A stretch of 64,000 nt of DNA from Halisarca cf. caerulea (GCA_963170055.1 CAUJGJ010000195.1:67001-131000); one strand, 5' to 3'; counted from the stretch's first letter, positions 25,701 through 40,900 are shown. Notes: generated by a model from the letters alone, not told the origin. Program-made: numbers and translations.

Positions 25701-26040
25701 CATGTGTGTTTACTGGGAATGTGCGTGGTGCTAGTGCCAAATATTGGTATTAGCACCAGCATATCCAACATTACTCAAATACGCCCACAGTAGTTAAGAA
25801 ACTTCATGTGTGTCCACTGGAATGTGCGTGGTGCTAGTGCCAAATATTGGTATTAGCACCAGCATATCCAACACTACACAAATACGCCCACAGCACTTCA
25901 GAAAGGTCATGTGTGTCCACTGGGAATGTGCGTGGTGCTAGCGCCAAATATTGTATTAGCACCAGCATATCCAACACTACACAAATAAGCCCACAGTAGT
26001 TAAGAAACTTCATGTGTGTCCACTGGAATGTGCGTGGTGC
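22775..26040 (+). repeat. Macro-repeat unit M3
   Basis: Homologous to M2 at +3,633 up to about 23900, then at +3,218 to about 25950, so four units (415 bp) were lost near 23850 relative to M2. The lost part includes M2's D unit at 20393. Only the D switch at 24751 remains (counterpart of 21533). Shared markers include 'gtgcgtccac' with 'ctattgcc', 'gtccgtggtgc' and 'cgcccagagtag'. The right end, with 'aaataagccc' near 25985, resembles the end of M1 (18720) at +7,264. Confidence 0.82.
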
Positions 26041-29000
26041 TAGTGCCTAATATTGGTATTAGCACCAGCATATCCAACAATACATGAATACGCCCACAGC
26101 TCTTAAGAAACCTCATGTGTTTCCATTGGGAATGTGCGTGGTGCTAGAGCAAAATATTGATTTTAGCACCAGCATATCCAACACTACACAAATGCGCCCA
26201 CAGCACTTCAGAAAGGTCATGTGTTTCCACTGGGAATGTCCGTGGTGCTAGTGCCAAATATTGGTATTTGCACCAGCATATCCAACACTACACAAATACG
26301 CCCACAGTAGTTTAGAAACTTCATGTGTATCCACTGGGAATGTGCGTGGTGCTAGTGCCAAATATTGGTATTAGCACCAGCATATCCAACATTACACAAA
26401 TACGCCCACAGTAGTTAAGAAACTTCATGTGCGTCCACTGGGAATGTGCGTGGTGCTATTGCCAAATATTGGAATTAGCACCAGCATATCCAACACTACA
26501 CAAATACGCCCACAGCACTTCAGAAAGGTCATGTGTGTCCACTGGGAATGTGCGTGGTTCTAGTGCCAAATATTGGTATTAGCACCAGCATATCCAACAT
26601 TACACAAATACGCCCACAGTAGTTAAGAAACTTCATGTGCGTCCACTGGGAATGTGCGTGGTGCTATTGCCAAATATTGGTATTAGCACCAGCATATCCA
26701 ACACTACACAAATACGCCCACAGTAGTTAAGAAACTTCATGTGTGTCCACTGGAATGTGCGTGGTGCTAGTGCCAAATATTGGTATTAGCACCAGCATAT
26801 CCAACACTACACAAATACGCCCACAGCACTTCAGAAAGGTCATGTGTGTCCACTGGGAATGTGCGTGGTTCTATTGCCAAATATTGGTATTAGCACCAGC
26901 ATATCCAACACTACACAAATACGCCCACATTAGTTAAGAAACTTCATGTGTGTTTACTGGGAATGTGCGTGGTGCTAGTGCCAAATATTGGTATTAGCAC
27001 CAGCATATCCAACATTACTCAAATACGCCCACAGTAGTTAAGAAACTTCATGTGTGTCCACTGGAATGTGCGTGGTGCTAGTGCCAAATATTGGTATTAG
27101 CACCAGCATATCCAACACTACACAAATACGCCCACAGCACTTCAGAAAGGTCATGTGTGTCCACTGGGAATGTGCGTGGTGCTAGTGCCAAATATTGTAT
27201 TAGCACCAGCATATCCAACACTACACAAATACGCCCACAGCACTTCAGAAAGGTCATGTGTGTCCACTGGGAATGTGCGTGGTGCTAGTGCCAAATATTG
27301 TATTAGCACCAGCATATCCAACACTACAGAAATACGCCCACAGCACTTCAGAAAGGTCATGTGTGTCCACTGGGAATGTGCGTGGTTCTAGTGCCAAATA
27401 TTGGTATTAGCACCAGCATATCCAACACTACACAAATACGCCCACAGTAGTTAAGAAACTTCATGTGTGTCCACTGGAATGTGCGTGGTGCTAGTGCCTA
27501 ATATTGGTATTAGCACCAGCATATCCAACAATACATGAATACGCCCACAGCTCTTAAGAAACCTCATGTGTTTCCATTGGGAATGTGCGTGGTGCTAGTG
27601 CAAAATATTGATTTTAGCACCAGCATATCCAACACTACACAAATGCGCCCACAGCACTTCAGAAAGGTCATGTGTTTCCACTGGGAATGTCCGTGGTGCT
27701 AGTGCCAAATATTGGTATTTTCACCAGCATATCCAACACTACACAAATACGCCCACAGTAGTTTAGAAACTTCATGTGTATCCACTGGGAATGTGCGTGG
27801 TGCTAGTGCCAAATATTGGTATTAGCACCAGCATATCCAACATTACACAAATACGCCCACAGTAGTTAAGAAACTTCATGTGCGTCCACTGGGAATGTGC
27901 GTGGTGCTATTGCCAAATATTGGAATTAGCACCAGCATATCCAACACTACACAAATACGCCCACAGCACTTCAGAAAGGTCATGTGTGTCCACTGGGAAT
28001 GTGCGTGGTTCTAGTGCCAAATATTGGTATTAGCACCAGCATATCCAACATTACACAAATACGCCCACAGTAGTTAAGAAACTTCATGTGCGTCCACTGG
28101 GAATGTGCGTGGTGCTATTGCCAAATATTGGTATTAGCACCAGCATATCCAACACTACACAAATACGCCCACAGCACTTCAGAAAGGTCATGTGTGTCCA
28201 CTGGGAATGTGCGTGGTTCTAGTGCATAATATTGGTATTAGCACCAGCATATCCAACACTACACAAATACGCCCACAGTAGTTAAGAAACTTCATGTGTG
28301 TCCACTGGAATGTGCGTGGTGCTATTGCCAAATATTGGTATTAGCACCAGCATATCCAACACTACACAAATACGCCCACAGCACTTCAGAAAGGTCATGT
28401 GTGTCCACTGGGAATGTGCGTGGTTCTATTGCCAAATATTGGTATTAGCACCAGCATATCCAACATTACACAAATACGCCCACAGTAGTTAAGAAACTTC
28501 ATGTGCGTCCACTGGGAATGTGCGTGGTGCTATTGCCAAATATTGGTATTAGCACCAGCATATCCAACACTACACAAATACGCCTACAGCACTTCAGAAA
28601 GGTCATGTGTGTCCACTGGGAATGTGCGTGCTTCTAGTGCATAATATTGGTATTAGCACCAGCATATCCAACACTACACAAATAAGCCCACAGTAGTTAA
28701 GAAACTTCAAGTGTGTCCACTGGAATTTGCGTGGTGCTAGTGCCAAATATTGGTATTAGCACCAGCATATCCAACAATACATGAATACGCCCACAGCTCT
28801 TAAGAAACCTCATGTGTTTCCATTGGGAATGTGCGTGGTGCTAGTGCAAAATATTGATTTTAGCACCAGCATATCCAACACTACACAAATGCGCCCACAG
28901 CACTTCAGAAAGGTCATGTGTGTACACTGGGAATGTGCGTGGTGCTAGTGCCAAATATTGGTATTAGCACCAGCATATCCAACACTACACAAATACGCCC

Positions 29001-32000
29001 ACAGTAGTTTAGAAACTTCATGTGTGTCCACTGGGAATGTGCGTGGTGCTAGTGCCAAATATTGGTATTAGCACCAGCATATCCAACATTACTCAAATAC
29101 GCCCACAGTAGTTAAGAAACTTCATGTGTGTCCACTGGAATGTGCGTGGTGCTAGTGCCAAATATTGGTATTAGCACCAGCATATCCAACACTACACAAA
29201 TACGCCCACAGTACTTCAGAAAGGTCATGTGTGTCCACTGGGAATGTGCGTGGTGCTAGTGCCAAATATGGTATTAGCACCAGCATATCCAACACTACAC
29301 AAATACGCCCACAGCACTTCAGAAAGGTCATGTGTGTCCACTGGGAATGTGCGTGGTTCTAGTGCCAAATATTGGTATTAGCACCAGCATATCCAACACT
29401 ACACAAATACGCCCACAGTAGTTAAGAAACTTCATGTGTGTCCACTGGAATGTGCGTGGTGCTAGTGCCAAATATTGGTATTAGCACCAGCATATCCAAC
29501 AATACATGAATACGCCCACAGCTCTTAAGAAACCTCATGTGTTTCCATTGGGAATGTGCGTGGTGCTAGTGCAAAATATTGATTTTAGCACCAGCATATC
29601 CAACACTACACAAATGCGCCCACAGCACTTCAGAAAGGTCATGTGTTTCCACTGGGAATGTGCGTGGTGCTAGTGCCAAATATTGGTATTAGCACCAGCA
29701 TATCCAACACTACACAAATACGCCCACAGTAGTTTAGAAACTTCATGTGTGTCCACTGGGAATGTGCGTGGTGCTATTGCCAAATATTGGTATTAGCACC
29801 AGCATATCCAACATTACACAAATACGCCCACAGTAGTTAAGAAACTTCATGTGCGTCCACTGGGAATGTGCGTGGTGCTATTGCCAAATATTGGTATTAG
29901 CACCAGCATATCCAACACTACACAAATACGCCCACAGCACTTCAGAAAGGTCATGTGTGTCCACTGGGAATGTGCGTGGTTCTATTGCCAAATATTGGTA
30001 TTAGCACCAGCATATCCAACATTACACAAATACGCCCACAGTAGTTAAGAAACTTCATGTGCGTACACTGGGAATGTGCGTGGTGCTAGTGCCAAATATT
30101 GGTATTAGCACCAGAAAATCCAACACTACACAAATACGCCTACAGCACTTCAGAAAGGTCATGTGTGTCCACTGGGAATGTGTGTGGTTCTAGTGCATAA
30201 TATTGGTATTAGCACCAGCATATCCAACACTACACAAATAAGCCCACAGTAGTTAAGAAACTTCATGTGTGTCCACTGGGAATGTGCGTGGTGCTAGTGC
30301 CAAATATTGGTATTAGCACCAGCATATCCAACACTACACAAATACGCCCACATTAGTTAAGAAACTTCATGTGTGTTTACTGGGAATGTGCGTGGTGCTA
30401 GTGCCAAATATTGGTATTAGCACCAGCATATCCAACATTACTCAAATACGCCCACAGTAGTTAAGAAACTTCATGTGTGTCCACTGGAATGTGCGTGGTG
30501 CTAGTGCCAAATATTGGTATTAGCACCAGCATATCCAACACTACACAAATACGCCCACAGCACTTCAGAAAGGTCATGTGTGTCCACTGGGAATGTGCGT
30601 GGTGCTAGTGCCAAATATTGTATTAGCACCAGCATATCCAACACTACACAAATACGCCCACAGCACTTCAGAAAGGTCATGTGTGTCCACTGGGAATGTG
30701 CGTGGTGCTTGTGCCAAATATTGTATTAGCACCAGCATATCCAACACTACAGAAATACGCCCACAGCACTTCAGAAAGGTCATGTGTGTCCACTGGGAAT
30801 GTGCGTGGTTCTAGTGCCAAATATTGGTATTAGCACCAGCATATCAAACACTACACAAATACGCCCACAGTAGTTAAGAAACTTCATGTGTGTCCACTGG
30901 AATGTGCGTGGTGCTAGTGCCTAATATTGGTATTAGCACCAGCATATCCAACAATACATGAATACGCCCACAGCTCTTAAGAAACCTCATGTGTTTCCAT
31001 TGGGAATGTGCGTGGTGCTAGTGCAAAATATTGATTTTAGCACCAGCATATCCAACACTACACAAATGCGCCCACAGCACTTCAGAAAGGTCATGTGTTT
31101 CCACTGGGAATGTCCGTGGTGCTAGTGCCAAATATTGGTATTTGCACCAGCATATCCAACACTACACAAATACGCCCACAGTAGTTTAGAAACTTCATGT
31201 GTATCCACTGGGAATGTGCGTGGTGCTAGTGCCAAATATTGGTATTAGCACCAGCATATCCAACATTACACAAATACGCCCACAGTAGTTAAGAAACTTC
31301 ATGTGCGTCCACTGGGAATGTGCGTGGTGCTATTGCCAAATATTGGAATTAGCACCAGCATATCCAACACTACACAAATACGCCCACAGCACTTCAGAAA
31401 GGTCATGTGTGTCCACTGGGAATGTGCGTGGTTCTAGTGCCAAATATTGGTATTAGCACCAGCATATCCAACATTACACAAATACGCCCACAGTAGTTAA
31501 GAAACTTCATGTGTGTCCACTGGAATGTGCGTGGTGCTAGTGCCAAATATTGGTATTAGCACCAGCATATCCAACAATACATGAATACGCCCACAGCTCT
31601 TAAGAAACCTCATGTGTTTCCATTGGGAATGTGCGTGGTGCTAGTGCAAAATATTGATTTTAGCACCAGCATATCCAACACTACACAAATGCGCCCACAG
31701 CACTTCAGAAAGGTCATGTGTGTACACTGGGAATGTGCGTGGTGCTAGTGCCAAATATTGGTATTAGCACCAGCATATCCAACACTACACAAATACGCCC
31801 ACAGTAGTTTAGAAACTTCATGTGTGTCCACTGGGAATGTGCGTGGTGCTAGTGCCAAATATTGGTATTAGCACCAGCATATCCAACACTACACAAATAC
31901 GCCCACAGTAGTTAAGAAACTTCATGTGCGTCCACTGGGAATGTGCGTGGTGCTAGTGCCAAATATTGGTATTAGCACCAGCATATCCAACACTACACAA

Positions 32001-33055
32001 ATACGCCCACAGCACTTCAGAAAGGTCATGTGTGTCCACTGGGAATGTGCGTGGTGCTAGTGCCAAACATTGGTATTAGCACCAGCATATCCAACACTAC
32101 ACAAATACGCCCACAGTAGTTAAGAAACTTCATGTGTGTTTACTGGGAATGTGCGTGGTGCTAGTGCCAAATATTGGTATTAGCACCAGCATATCCAACA
32201 TTACTCAAATACGCCCACAGTAGTTAAGAAACTTCATGTGCGTCCACTGGGAATGTGCGTGGTTCTATTGCCAAATATTGGTATTAGCACCAGCATATCC
32301 AACACTACACAAATACGCCCACAGCACTTCAGAAAGGTCATGTGTGTCCACTGGGAATGTGCGTGGTTCTAGTGCATAATATTGGTATTAGCACCAGCAT
32401 ATCCAACACTACACAAATTCGCCCACAGTAGTTAAGAAACTTCATGTGTGTCCACTGGAATGTGCGTGGTGCTATTGCCAAATATTGGTATTAGCACCAG
32501 CATATCCAACACTACACAAATACGCCCACAGCACTTCAGAAAGGTCATGTGTGTCCACTGGGAATGTGCGTGGTTCTATTGCCAAATATTGGTATTAGCA
32601 CCAGCATATCCAACACTACACAAATACGCCCACATTAGTTAAGAAACTTCATGTGTGTTTACTGGGAATGTGCGTGGTGCTAGTGCCAAATATTGGTATT
32701 AGCACCAGCATATCCAACATTACTCAAATACGCCCACAGTAGTTAAGAAACTTCATGTGTGTCCACTGGAATGTGCGTGGTGCTAGTGCCAAATATTGGT
32801 ATTAGCACCAGCATATCCAACACTACACAAATACGCCCACAGCACTTCAGAAAGGTCATGTGTGTCCACTGGGAATGTGCGTGGTGCTAGTGCCAAATAT
32901 TGTATTAGCACCAGCATATCCAACACTACACAAATACGCCCACAACACTTCAGAAAGGTCATGTGTGTCCACTGGGAATGTGCGTGGTTCTATTGCCAAA
33001 TATTGGTATTAGCACCAGCATATCCAACACTACACAAATACGCCCACATTAGTTA
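26041..33055 (+). repeat. D-dense HOR domain
   Basis: D switches at 26099, 27550, 28796, 29521, 30973 and 31596 give spacings of 1451, 1246, 725, 1452 and 623 bp, all near multiples of 104. Part of the stretch around 27090-27550 recurs at +3,423 bp (30514-30973), including 'cactacagaaatacg' near 27320/30743. Most blocks follow one order: D, then 'gattttag' with 'caaatgcgccc', 'tagtttag', B with 'gtgcgtcc', 'ctattgcc', A with 'ggttctag', then 'ccactggaatg'. Different lengths reflect loss or gain of whole units from this order. Confidence 0.8.
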
Positions 33056-34975
33056 AGAAACTTCATGTGTGTTTACTGGGAATGTGCGTGTTGCTAGTGC
33101 AAAATATTGATTTTAGCACCAGCATATCCAACACTACACAAATGCGCCCACAGCACTTCAGAAAGGTCATGTGTGTACACTGGGAATGTGCGTGGTGCTA
33201 GTGCCAAATATTGGTATTAGCACCAGCATATCCAACACTACACAAATACGCCCACAGTAGTTTAGAAACTTCATGTGTGTCCACTGGGAATGTGCGTGGT
33301 GCTAGTGCCAAATATTGGTATTAGCACCAGCATATCCAACACTACACAAATACGCCCACAGTAGTTAAGAAACTTCATGTGCGTCCACTGGAAATGTGCG
33401 TGGTGCTAGTGCCAAATATTGGTATTAGCACCAGCATATCCAACACTACACAAATACGCCCACAGCACTTCAGAAAGGTCATGTGTGTCCACTGGGAATG
33501 TGCGTGGTGCTAGTGCCAAACATTGGTATTAGCACCAGCATATCCAACACTACACAAATACGCCCACAGTAGTTAAGAAACTTCATGTGTGTCCACTGGG
33601 AATGTGCGTGGTGCTAGTGCCAAATATTGGTATTAGCACCAGCATATCCAACACTACACAAATACGCCCACAGTAGTTTAGAAACTTCATGTGTGTCCAC
33701 TGGGAATGTGCGTGGTGCTAGTGCCAAATATTGGTATTAGCACCAGCATATCCAACACTACACAAATACGCCCACAGCACTTCAGCAAGGTCATGTGTGT
33801 CCACTGGGAATGTGCGTGGTGCTAGTGCCAAATATTGGTATTAGCACCAGCATATCCAACACTACACAAATACGCCCACAGTAGTTAAGAAACTTCATGT
33901 GTGTCCACTGGGAATGTGCGTGGTGCTAGTGCCAAATATTGGTATTAGCACCAGCATATCCAACACTACACAAATACGCCCACAGTAGTTTAGAAACTTC
34001 ATGTGTGTCCACTGGGAATGTGCGTGGTGCTAGTGCCAAATATTGGTATTAGCACCAGCATATCCAACACTACACAAATACGCCCACAGCACTTCAGCAA
34101 GGTCATGTGTGTCCACTGGGAATGTGCGTGGTGCTAGTGCCAAATATTGGTATTAGCACCAGCATATCCAACATTACACAAATACGCCCACAGTAGTTAA
34201 GAAACTTCATGTGTGTCCACGGGAATGTGCGTGGTGCTAGTGCCAAATATTGGTATTAGCACCAGCATATCCAACACTACACAAATACGCCCACAGCACT
34301 TCAGAAAGGTCATGTGTGTCCACTGGGAATGTGCGTGGTGCTAGTGCCAAATATTGATATTAGCACCAGCATATCCAACACTACACAAATACGCCCACAG
34401 TAGTTAAGAAACTTCATGTGTGTCCACTGGGAATGTGCGTGGTGCTAGTGCCAAATATTGGTATTAGCACCAGCATATCCAACACTACACAAATACGCCC
34501 ACAGCACTTCAGAAAGGTCATGTGTGTACACTGGGAATGTGCGTGGTGCTAGTGCCAAATATTGGTATTAGCACCAGCATATCCAACACTACACAAATAC
34601 GCCCACAGTAGTTAAGAAACTTCATGTGTGTTTACTGGGAATGTGCGTGGTGCTAGTGCCAAATATTGGTATTAGCACCAGCATATCCAACATTACACAA
34701 ATACGCCCACAGTAGTTAAGAAACTTCATGTGTGTCCACTGGAATTTGTGTGGTGCTAGTTCCAAATATTGGTATTAGCACCAGCATATCCAACACTACA
34801 CAAATACGCCCACAGCACTTCAGCAAGGTCATGTGTGTCCACTGGGAATGTGCGTGGTGTTAGTGCCAAATATTGGTATTAGCACCAGCATATCCAACAT
34901 TACACAAATACGCCCACAGTAGTTAAGAAACTTCATGTGTGTCCACTGGAATGTGCGTGGTGCTAGTGCCAAATA
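33056..34975 (+). repeat. D-free stretch with a 312 bp trimer duplication
   Basis: No D switch occurs between 31596 and 35332, although its companion 'gattttagc' with 'caaatgcgccc' appears at about 33105-33150. That suggests a junction that removed the D unit itself. At about 33550-34100 a trimer (B tagttaag, then tagtttag, then cacttcagcaagg) is present twice at exactly 312 bp: 'gcacttcagcaagg' at 33777 and 34089. The 2-bp deletion 'gtccacgggaatg' first appears near 34217. The end (from about 34450) already belongs to the sequence repeated 3,008 bp later. Confidence 0.78.
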
Positions 34976-37900
34976 TTGGTATTAGCACCAGCATATCCAA
35001 CACTACACAAATACGCCCACAGCACTTCACAAAGGTCATGTGTGTCCACTGGGAATGTGCGTGGTGCTAGTGCCAAATATGGTATTAACACCAGCATATC
35101 CAACACTACACAAATACGCCCACAGCACTTCAGAAAGGTCATGTGTGTCCACTGGGAATGTGCGTGGTGCTAGTGCCAAATATTGGTATTAGCACCAGCA
35201 TATCCAACACTACACAAATACGCCCACAGTAGTTAAGAAACTTCATGTGTGTCCACTGGAATGTGCGTGGTGCTAGTGCCAAATATTGGTATTAGCACCA
35301 GCATATCCAACAATACATGAATACGCCCACAGCTCTTAAGAAACCTCATGTGTTTCCATTGGGAATGTGCGTGGTGCTAGTGCAAAATATTGATTTTAGC
35401 ACCAGCATATCCAACACTACACAAATGCGCCCACAGAACTTCAGAAAGGTCATGTGTGTCCACTGGGAATGTGCGTGGTGCTAGTGCCAAATATTGGTAT
35501 TAGCACCAGCATATCCAACACTACACAAATACGCCCAAAGTAGTTTAGAAACTTCATGTGTGTCCACTGGGAATGTGCGTGGTGCTAGTGCCAAATATTG
35601 GTATTAGCACCAGCATATCCAACATTACACAAATACGCCCACAGTAGTTAAGAAACTTCATGTGCGTCCACTGGGAATGTGCGTGGTGCTAGTGCCAAAT
35701 ATTGGTATTAGCACCAGCATATCCAACACTACACAAATACGCCCAAAGTAGTTAAGAAACTTCATGTGTGTTTACTGGGAATGTGCGTGGTGCTAGTGCC
35801 AAATATTGGTATTAGCACCAGCATATCCAACACTACACAAATACGCCCACAGAACTTTAGAAACTTATGTGTGTCCACTGGGAATGTGCGTGGTGCTAGT
35901 GCCAAATATTGGTATTAGCACCAGCATATCCAACACTACACAAATACGCCCACAGTAGTTAAGAAACTTCATGTGTGTCCACTGGGAATGTGCGTGGTGC
36001 TAGTGCCAAATATTGGTATTAGCACCAGCATATCCAACACTACACAAATACGCCCACAGTAGTTAAGAAACTTCATGTGTGTCCACTGGGAATGTGCGTG
36101 GTGCTAGTGCCAAATATTGGTATTAGCACCAGCATATCCAACACTACACAAATACGCCCACAGTAGTTTAGAAACTTCATGTGTGTCCACTGGGAATGTG
36201 CGTGGTGCTAGTGCCAAATATTGGTATTAGCACCAGCATATCCAACACTACACAAATACGCCCACAGCACTTCAGCAAGGTCATGTGTGTCCACTGGGAA
36301 TGTGCGTGGTGCTAGTGCCAAATATTGGTATTAGCACCAGCATATCAAACATTACACAAATACGCCCACAGTAGTTAAGAAACTTCATGTGTGTCCACGG
36401 GAATGTGCGTGGTGCTAGTGCCAAATATTGGTATTAGCACCAGCATATCCAACACTACACAAATACGCCCACAGCACTTCAGAAAGGTCATGTGTGTCCA
36501 CTGGGAATGTGCGTGGTGCTAGTGCCAAATATTGGTATTAGCACCAGCATATCCAACACTACACAAATACGCCCACAGTAGTTAAGAAACTTCATGTGTG
36601 TCCACTGGAATGTGCGTGGTGCTAGTGCCAAATATTGGTATTAGCACCAGCATATCCAACAATACATGAATACGCCCACAGCTCTTAAGAAACCTCATGT
36701 GTTTCCATTGGGAATGTGCGTGGTGCTAGTGCAAAATATTGATTTTAGCACCAGCATATCCAACACTACACAAATGCGCCCACAGAACTTCAGAAAGGTC
36801 ATGTGTGTCCACTGGGAATGTGCGTGGTGCTAGTGCCAAATATTGGTATTAGCACCAGCATATCCAACACTACACAAATACGCCCAAAGTAGTTTAGAAA
36901 CTTCATGTGTGTCCACTGGGAATGTGCGTGGTGCTAGTGCCAAATATTGGTATTAGCACCAGCATATCCAACATTACACAAATACGCCCACAGTAGTTAA
37001 GAAACTTCATGTGCGTCCACTGGGAATGTGCGTGGTGCTAGTGCCAAATATTGGTATTAGCACCAGCATATCCAACACTACACAAATACGCCCACAGTAG
37101 TTAAGAAACTTCATGTGTGTTTACTGGGAATGTGCGTGGTGCTAGTGCCAAATATTGGTATTAGCACCAGCATATCCAACACTACACAAATACGCCCACA
37201 GAACTTTAGAAACTTATGTGTGTCCACTGGGAATGTGCGTGGTGCTAGTGCCAAATATTGGTATTAGCACCAGCATATCCAACACTACACAAATACGCCC
37301 ACAGTAGTTAAGAAACTTCATGTGTGTCCACTGGGAATGTGCGTGGTGCTAGTGCCAAATATTGGTATTAGCACCAGCATATCCAACACTACACAAATAC
37401 GCCCACAGTAGTTAAGAAACTTCATGTGTGTCCACTGGGAATGTGCGTGGTGCTAGTGCCAAATATTGGTATTAGCACCAGCATATCCAACACTACACAA
37501 ATACGCCCACAGCACTTCAGAAAGGTCATGTGTGTACACTGGGAATGTGCGTGGTGCTAGTGCCAAATATTGGTATTAGCACCAGCATATCCAACACTAC
37601 ACAAATACGCCCACAGTAGTTAAGAAACTTCATGTGTGTTTACTGGGAATGTGCGTGGTGCTAGTGCCAAATATTGGTATTAGCACCAGCATATCCAACA
37701 TTACACAAATACGCCCACAGTAGTTAAGAAACTTCATGTGTGTCCACTGGAATTTGTGTGGTGCTAGTTCCAAATATTGGTATTAGCACCAGCATATCCA
37801 ACACTACACAAATACGCCCACAGCACTTCAGCAAGGTCATGTGTGTCCACTGGGAATGTGCGTGGTGTTAGTGCCAAATATTGGTATTAGCACCAGCATA

Positions 37901-37983
37901 TCCAACATTACACAAATACGCCCACAGTAGTTAAGAAACTTCATGTGTGTCCACTGGAATGTGCGTGGTGCTAGTGCCAAATA
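34976..37983 (+). repeat. Large HOR, copy 1 (3,008 bp, 29 units)
   Basis: Defined from the unit bearing 'cacttcacaaagg' followed by 'ccaaatatggtattaac' (2-bp deletion) to its next occurrence. D switches are at 35332 and 36681 (1,349 bp apart). Other markers are 'cgcccacagaactttag' with 'gaaacttatgtgtg' (1-bp deletion), 'cacttcagcaagg', 'gtccacgggaatg', and 'ggaatttgtgtggtgctagttcc' near 37750. The length is 29 x 104 minus 8, and the eight missing bases are accounted for by these small deletions. Confidence 0.85.
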
Positions 37984-40900
37984 TTGGTATTAGCACCAGC
38001 ATATCCAACACTACACAAATACGCCCACAGCACTTCACAAAGGTCATGTGTGTCCACTGGGAATGTGCGTGGTGCTAGTGCCAAATATGGTATTAACACC
38101 AGCATATCCAACACTACACAAATACGCCCACAGCACTTCAGAAAGGTCATGTGTGTCCACTGGGAATGTGCGTGGTGCTAGTGCCAAATATTGGTATTAG
38201 CACCAGCATATCCAACACTACACAAATACGCCCACAGTAGTTAAGAAACTTCATGTGTGTCCACTGGAATGTGCGTGGTGCTAGTGCCAAATATTGGTAT
38301 TAGCACCAGCATATCCAACAATACATGAATACGCCCACAGCTCTTAAGAAACCTCATGTGTTTCCATTGGGAATGTGCGTGGTGCTAGTGCAAAATATTG
38401 ATTTTAGCACCAGCATATCCAACACTACACAAATGCGCCCACAGAACTTCAGAAAGGTCATGTGTGTCCACTGGGAATGTGCGTGGTGCTAGTGCCAAAT
38501 ATTGGTATTAGCACCAGCATATCCAACACTACACAAATACGCCCAAAGTAGTTTAGAAACTTCATGTGTGTCCACTGGGAATGTGCGTGGTGCTAGTGCC
38601 AAATATTGGTATTAGCACCAGCATATCCAACATTACACAAATACGCCCACAGTAGTTAAGAAACTTCATGTGCGTCCACTGGGAATGTGCGTGGTGCTAG
38701 TGCCAAATATTGGTATTAGCACCAGCATATCCAACACTACACAAATACGCCCAAAGTAGTTAAGAAACTTCATGTGTGTTTACTGGGAATGTGCGTGGTG
38801 CTAGTGCCAAATATTGGTATTAGCACCAGCATATCCAACACTACACAAATACGCCCACAGAACTTTAGAAACTTATGTGTGTCCACTGGGAATGTGCGTG
38901 GTGCTAGTGCCAAATATTGGTATTAGCACCAGCATATCCAACACTACACAAATACGCCCACAGTAGTTAAGAAACTTCATGTGTGTCCACTGGGAATGTG
39001 CGTGGTGCTAGTGCCAAATATTGGTATTAGCACCAGCATATCCAACACTACACAAATACGCCCACAGTAGTTAAGAAACTTCATGTGTGTCCACTGGGAA
39101 TGTGCGTGGTGCTAGTGCCAAATATTGGTATTAGCACCAGCATATCCAACACTACACAAATACGCCCACAGTAGTTTAGAAACTTCATGTGTGTCCACTG
39201 GGAATGTGCGTGGTGCTAGTGCCAAATATTGGTATTAGCACCAGCATATCCAACACTACACAAATACGCCCACAGCACTTCAGCAAGGTCATGTGTGTCC
39301 ACTGGGAATGTGCGTGGTGCTAGTGCCAAATATTGGTATTAGCACCAGCATATCAAACATTACACAAATACGCCCACAGTAGTTAAGAAACTTCATGTGT
39401 GTCCACGGGAATGTGCGTGGTGCTAGTGCCAAATATTGGTATTAGCACCAGCATATCCAACACTACACAAATACGCCCACAGCACTTCAGAAAGGTCATG
39501 TGTGTCCACTGGGAATGTGCGTGGTGCTAGTGCCAAATATTGGTATTAGCACCAGCATATCCAACACTACACAAATACGCCCACAGTAGTTAAGAAACTT
39601 CATGTGTGTCCACTGGAATGTGCGTGGTGCTAGTGCCAAATATTGGTATTAGCACCAGCATATCCAACAATACATGAATACGCCCACAGCTCTTAAGAAA
39701 CCTCATGTGTTTCCATTGGGAATGTGCGTGGTGCTAGTGCAAAATATTGATTTTAGCACCAGCATATCCAACACTACACAAATGCGCCCACAGAACTTCA
39801 GAAAGGTCATGTGTGTCCACTGGGAATGTGCGTGGTGCTAGTGCCAAATATTGGTATTAGCACCAGCATATCCAACACTACACAAATACGCCCAAAGTAG
39901 TTTAGAAACTTCATGTGTGTCCACTGGGAATGTGCGTGGTGCTAGTGCCAAATATTGGTATTAGCACCAGCATATCCAACATTACACAAATACGCCCACA
40001 GTAGTTAAGAAACTTCATGTGCGTCCACTGGGAATGTGCGTGGTGCTAGTGCCAAATATTGGTATTAGCACCAGCATATCCAACACTACACAAATACGCC
40101 CACAGTAGTTAAGAAACTTCATGTGTGTTTACTGGGAATGTGCGTGGTGCTAGTGCCAAATATTGGTATTAGCACCAGCATATCCAACACTACACAAATA
40201 CGCCCACAGAACTTTAGAAACTTATGTGTGTCCACTGGGAATGTGCGTGGTGCTAGTGCCAAATATTGGTATTAGCACCAGCATATCCAACACTACACAA
40301 ATACGCCCACAGTAGTTAAGAAACTTCATGTGTGTCCACTGGGAATGTGCGTGGTGCTAGTGCCAAATATTGGTATTAGCACCAGCATATCCAACACTAC
40401 ACAAATACGCCCACAGTAGTTAAGAAACTTCATGTGTGTCCACTGGGAATGTGCGTGGTGCTAGTGCCAAATATTGGTATTAGCACCAGCATATCCAACA
40501 CTACACAAATACGCCCACAGTAGTTTAGAAACTTCATGTGTGTCCACTGGGAATGTGCGTGGTGCTAGTGCCAAATATTGGTATTAGCACCAGCATATCC
40601 AACACTACACAAATACGCCCACAGCACTTCAGCAAGGTCATGTGTGTCCACTGCGAATGTGCGTGGTGCTAGTGCCAAATATTGGTATTAGCACCAGCAT
40701 ATCAAACATTACACAAATACGCCCACAGTAGTTAAGAAACTTCATGTGTGTCCACGGGAATGTGCGTGGTGCTAGTGCCAAATATTGGTATTAGCACCAG
40801 CATATCCAACACTACACAAATACGCCCACAGCACTTCAGAAAGGTCATGTGTGTCCACTGGGAATGTGCGTGGTGCTAGTGCCAAATATTGATATTAGCA

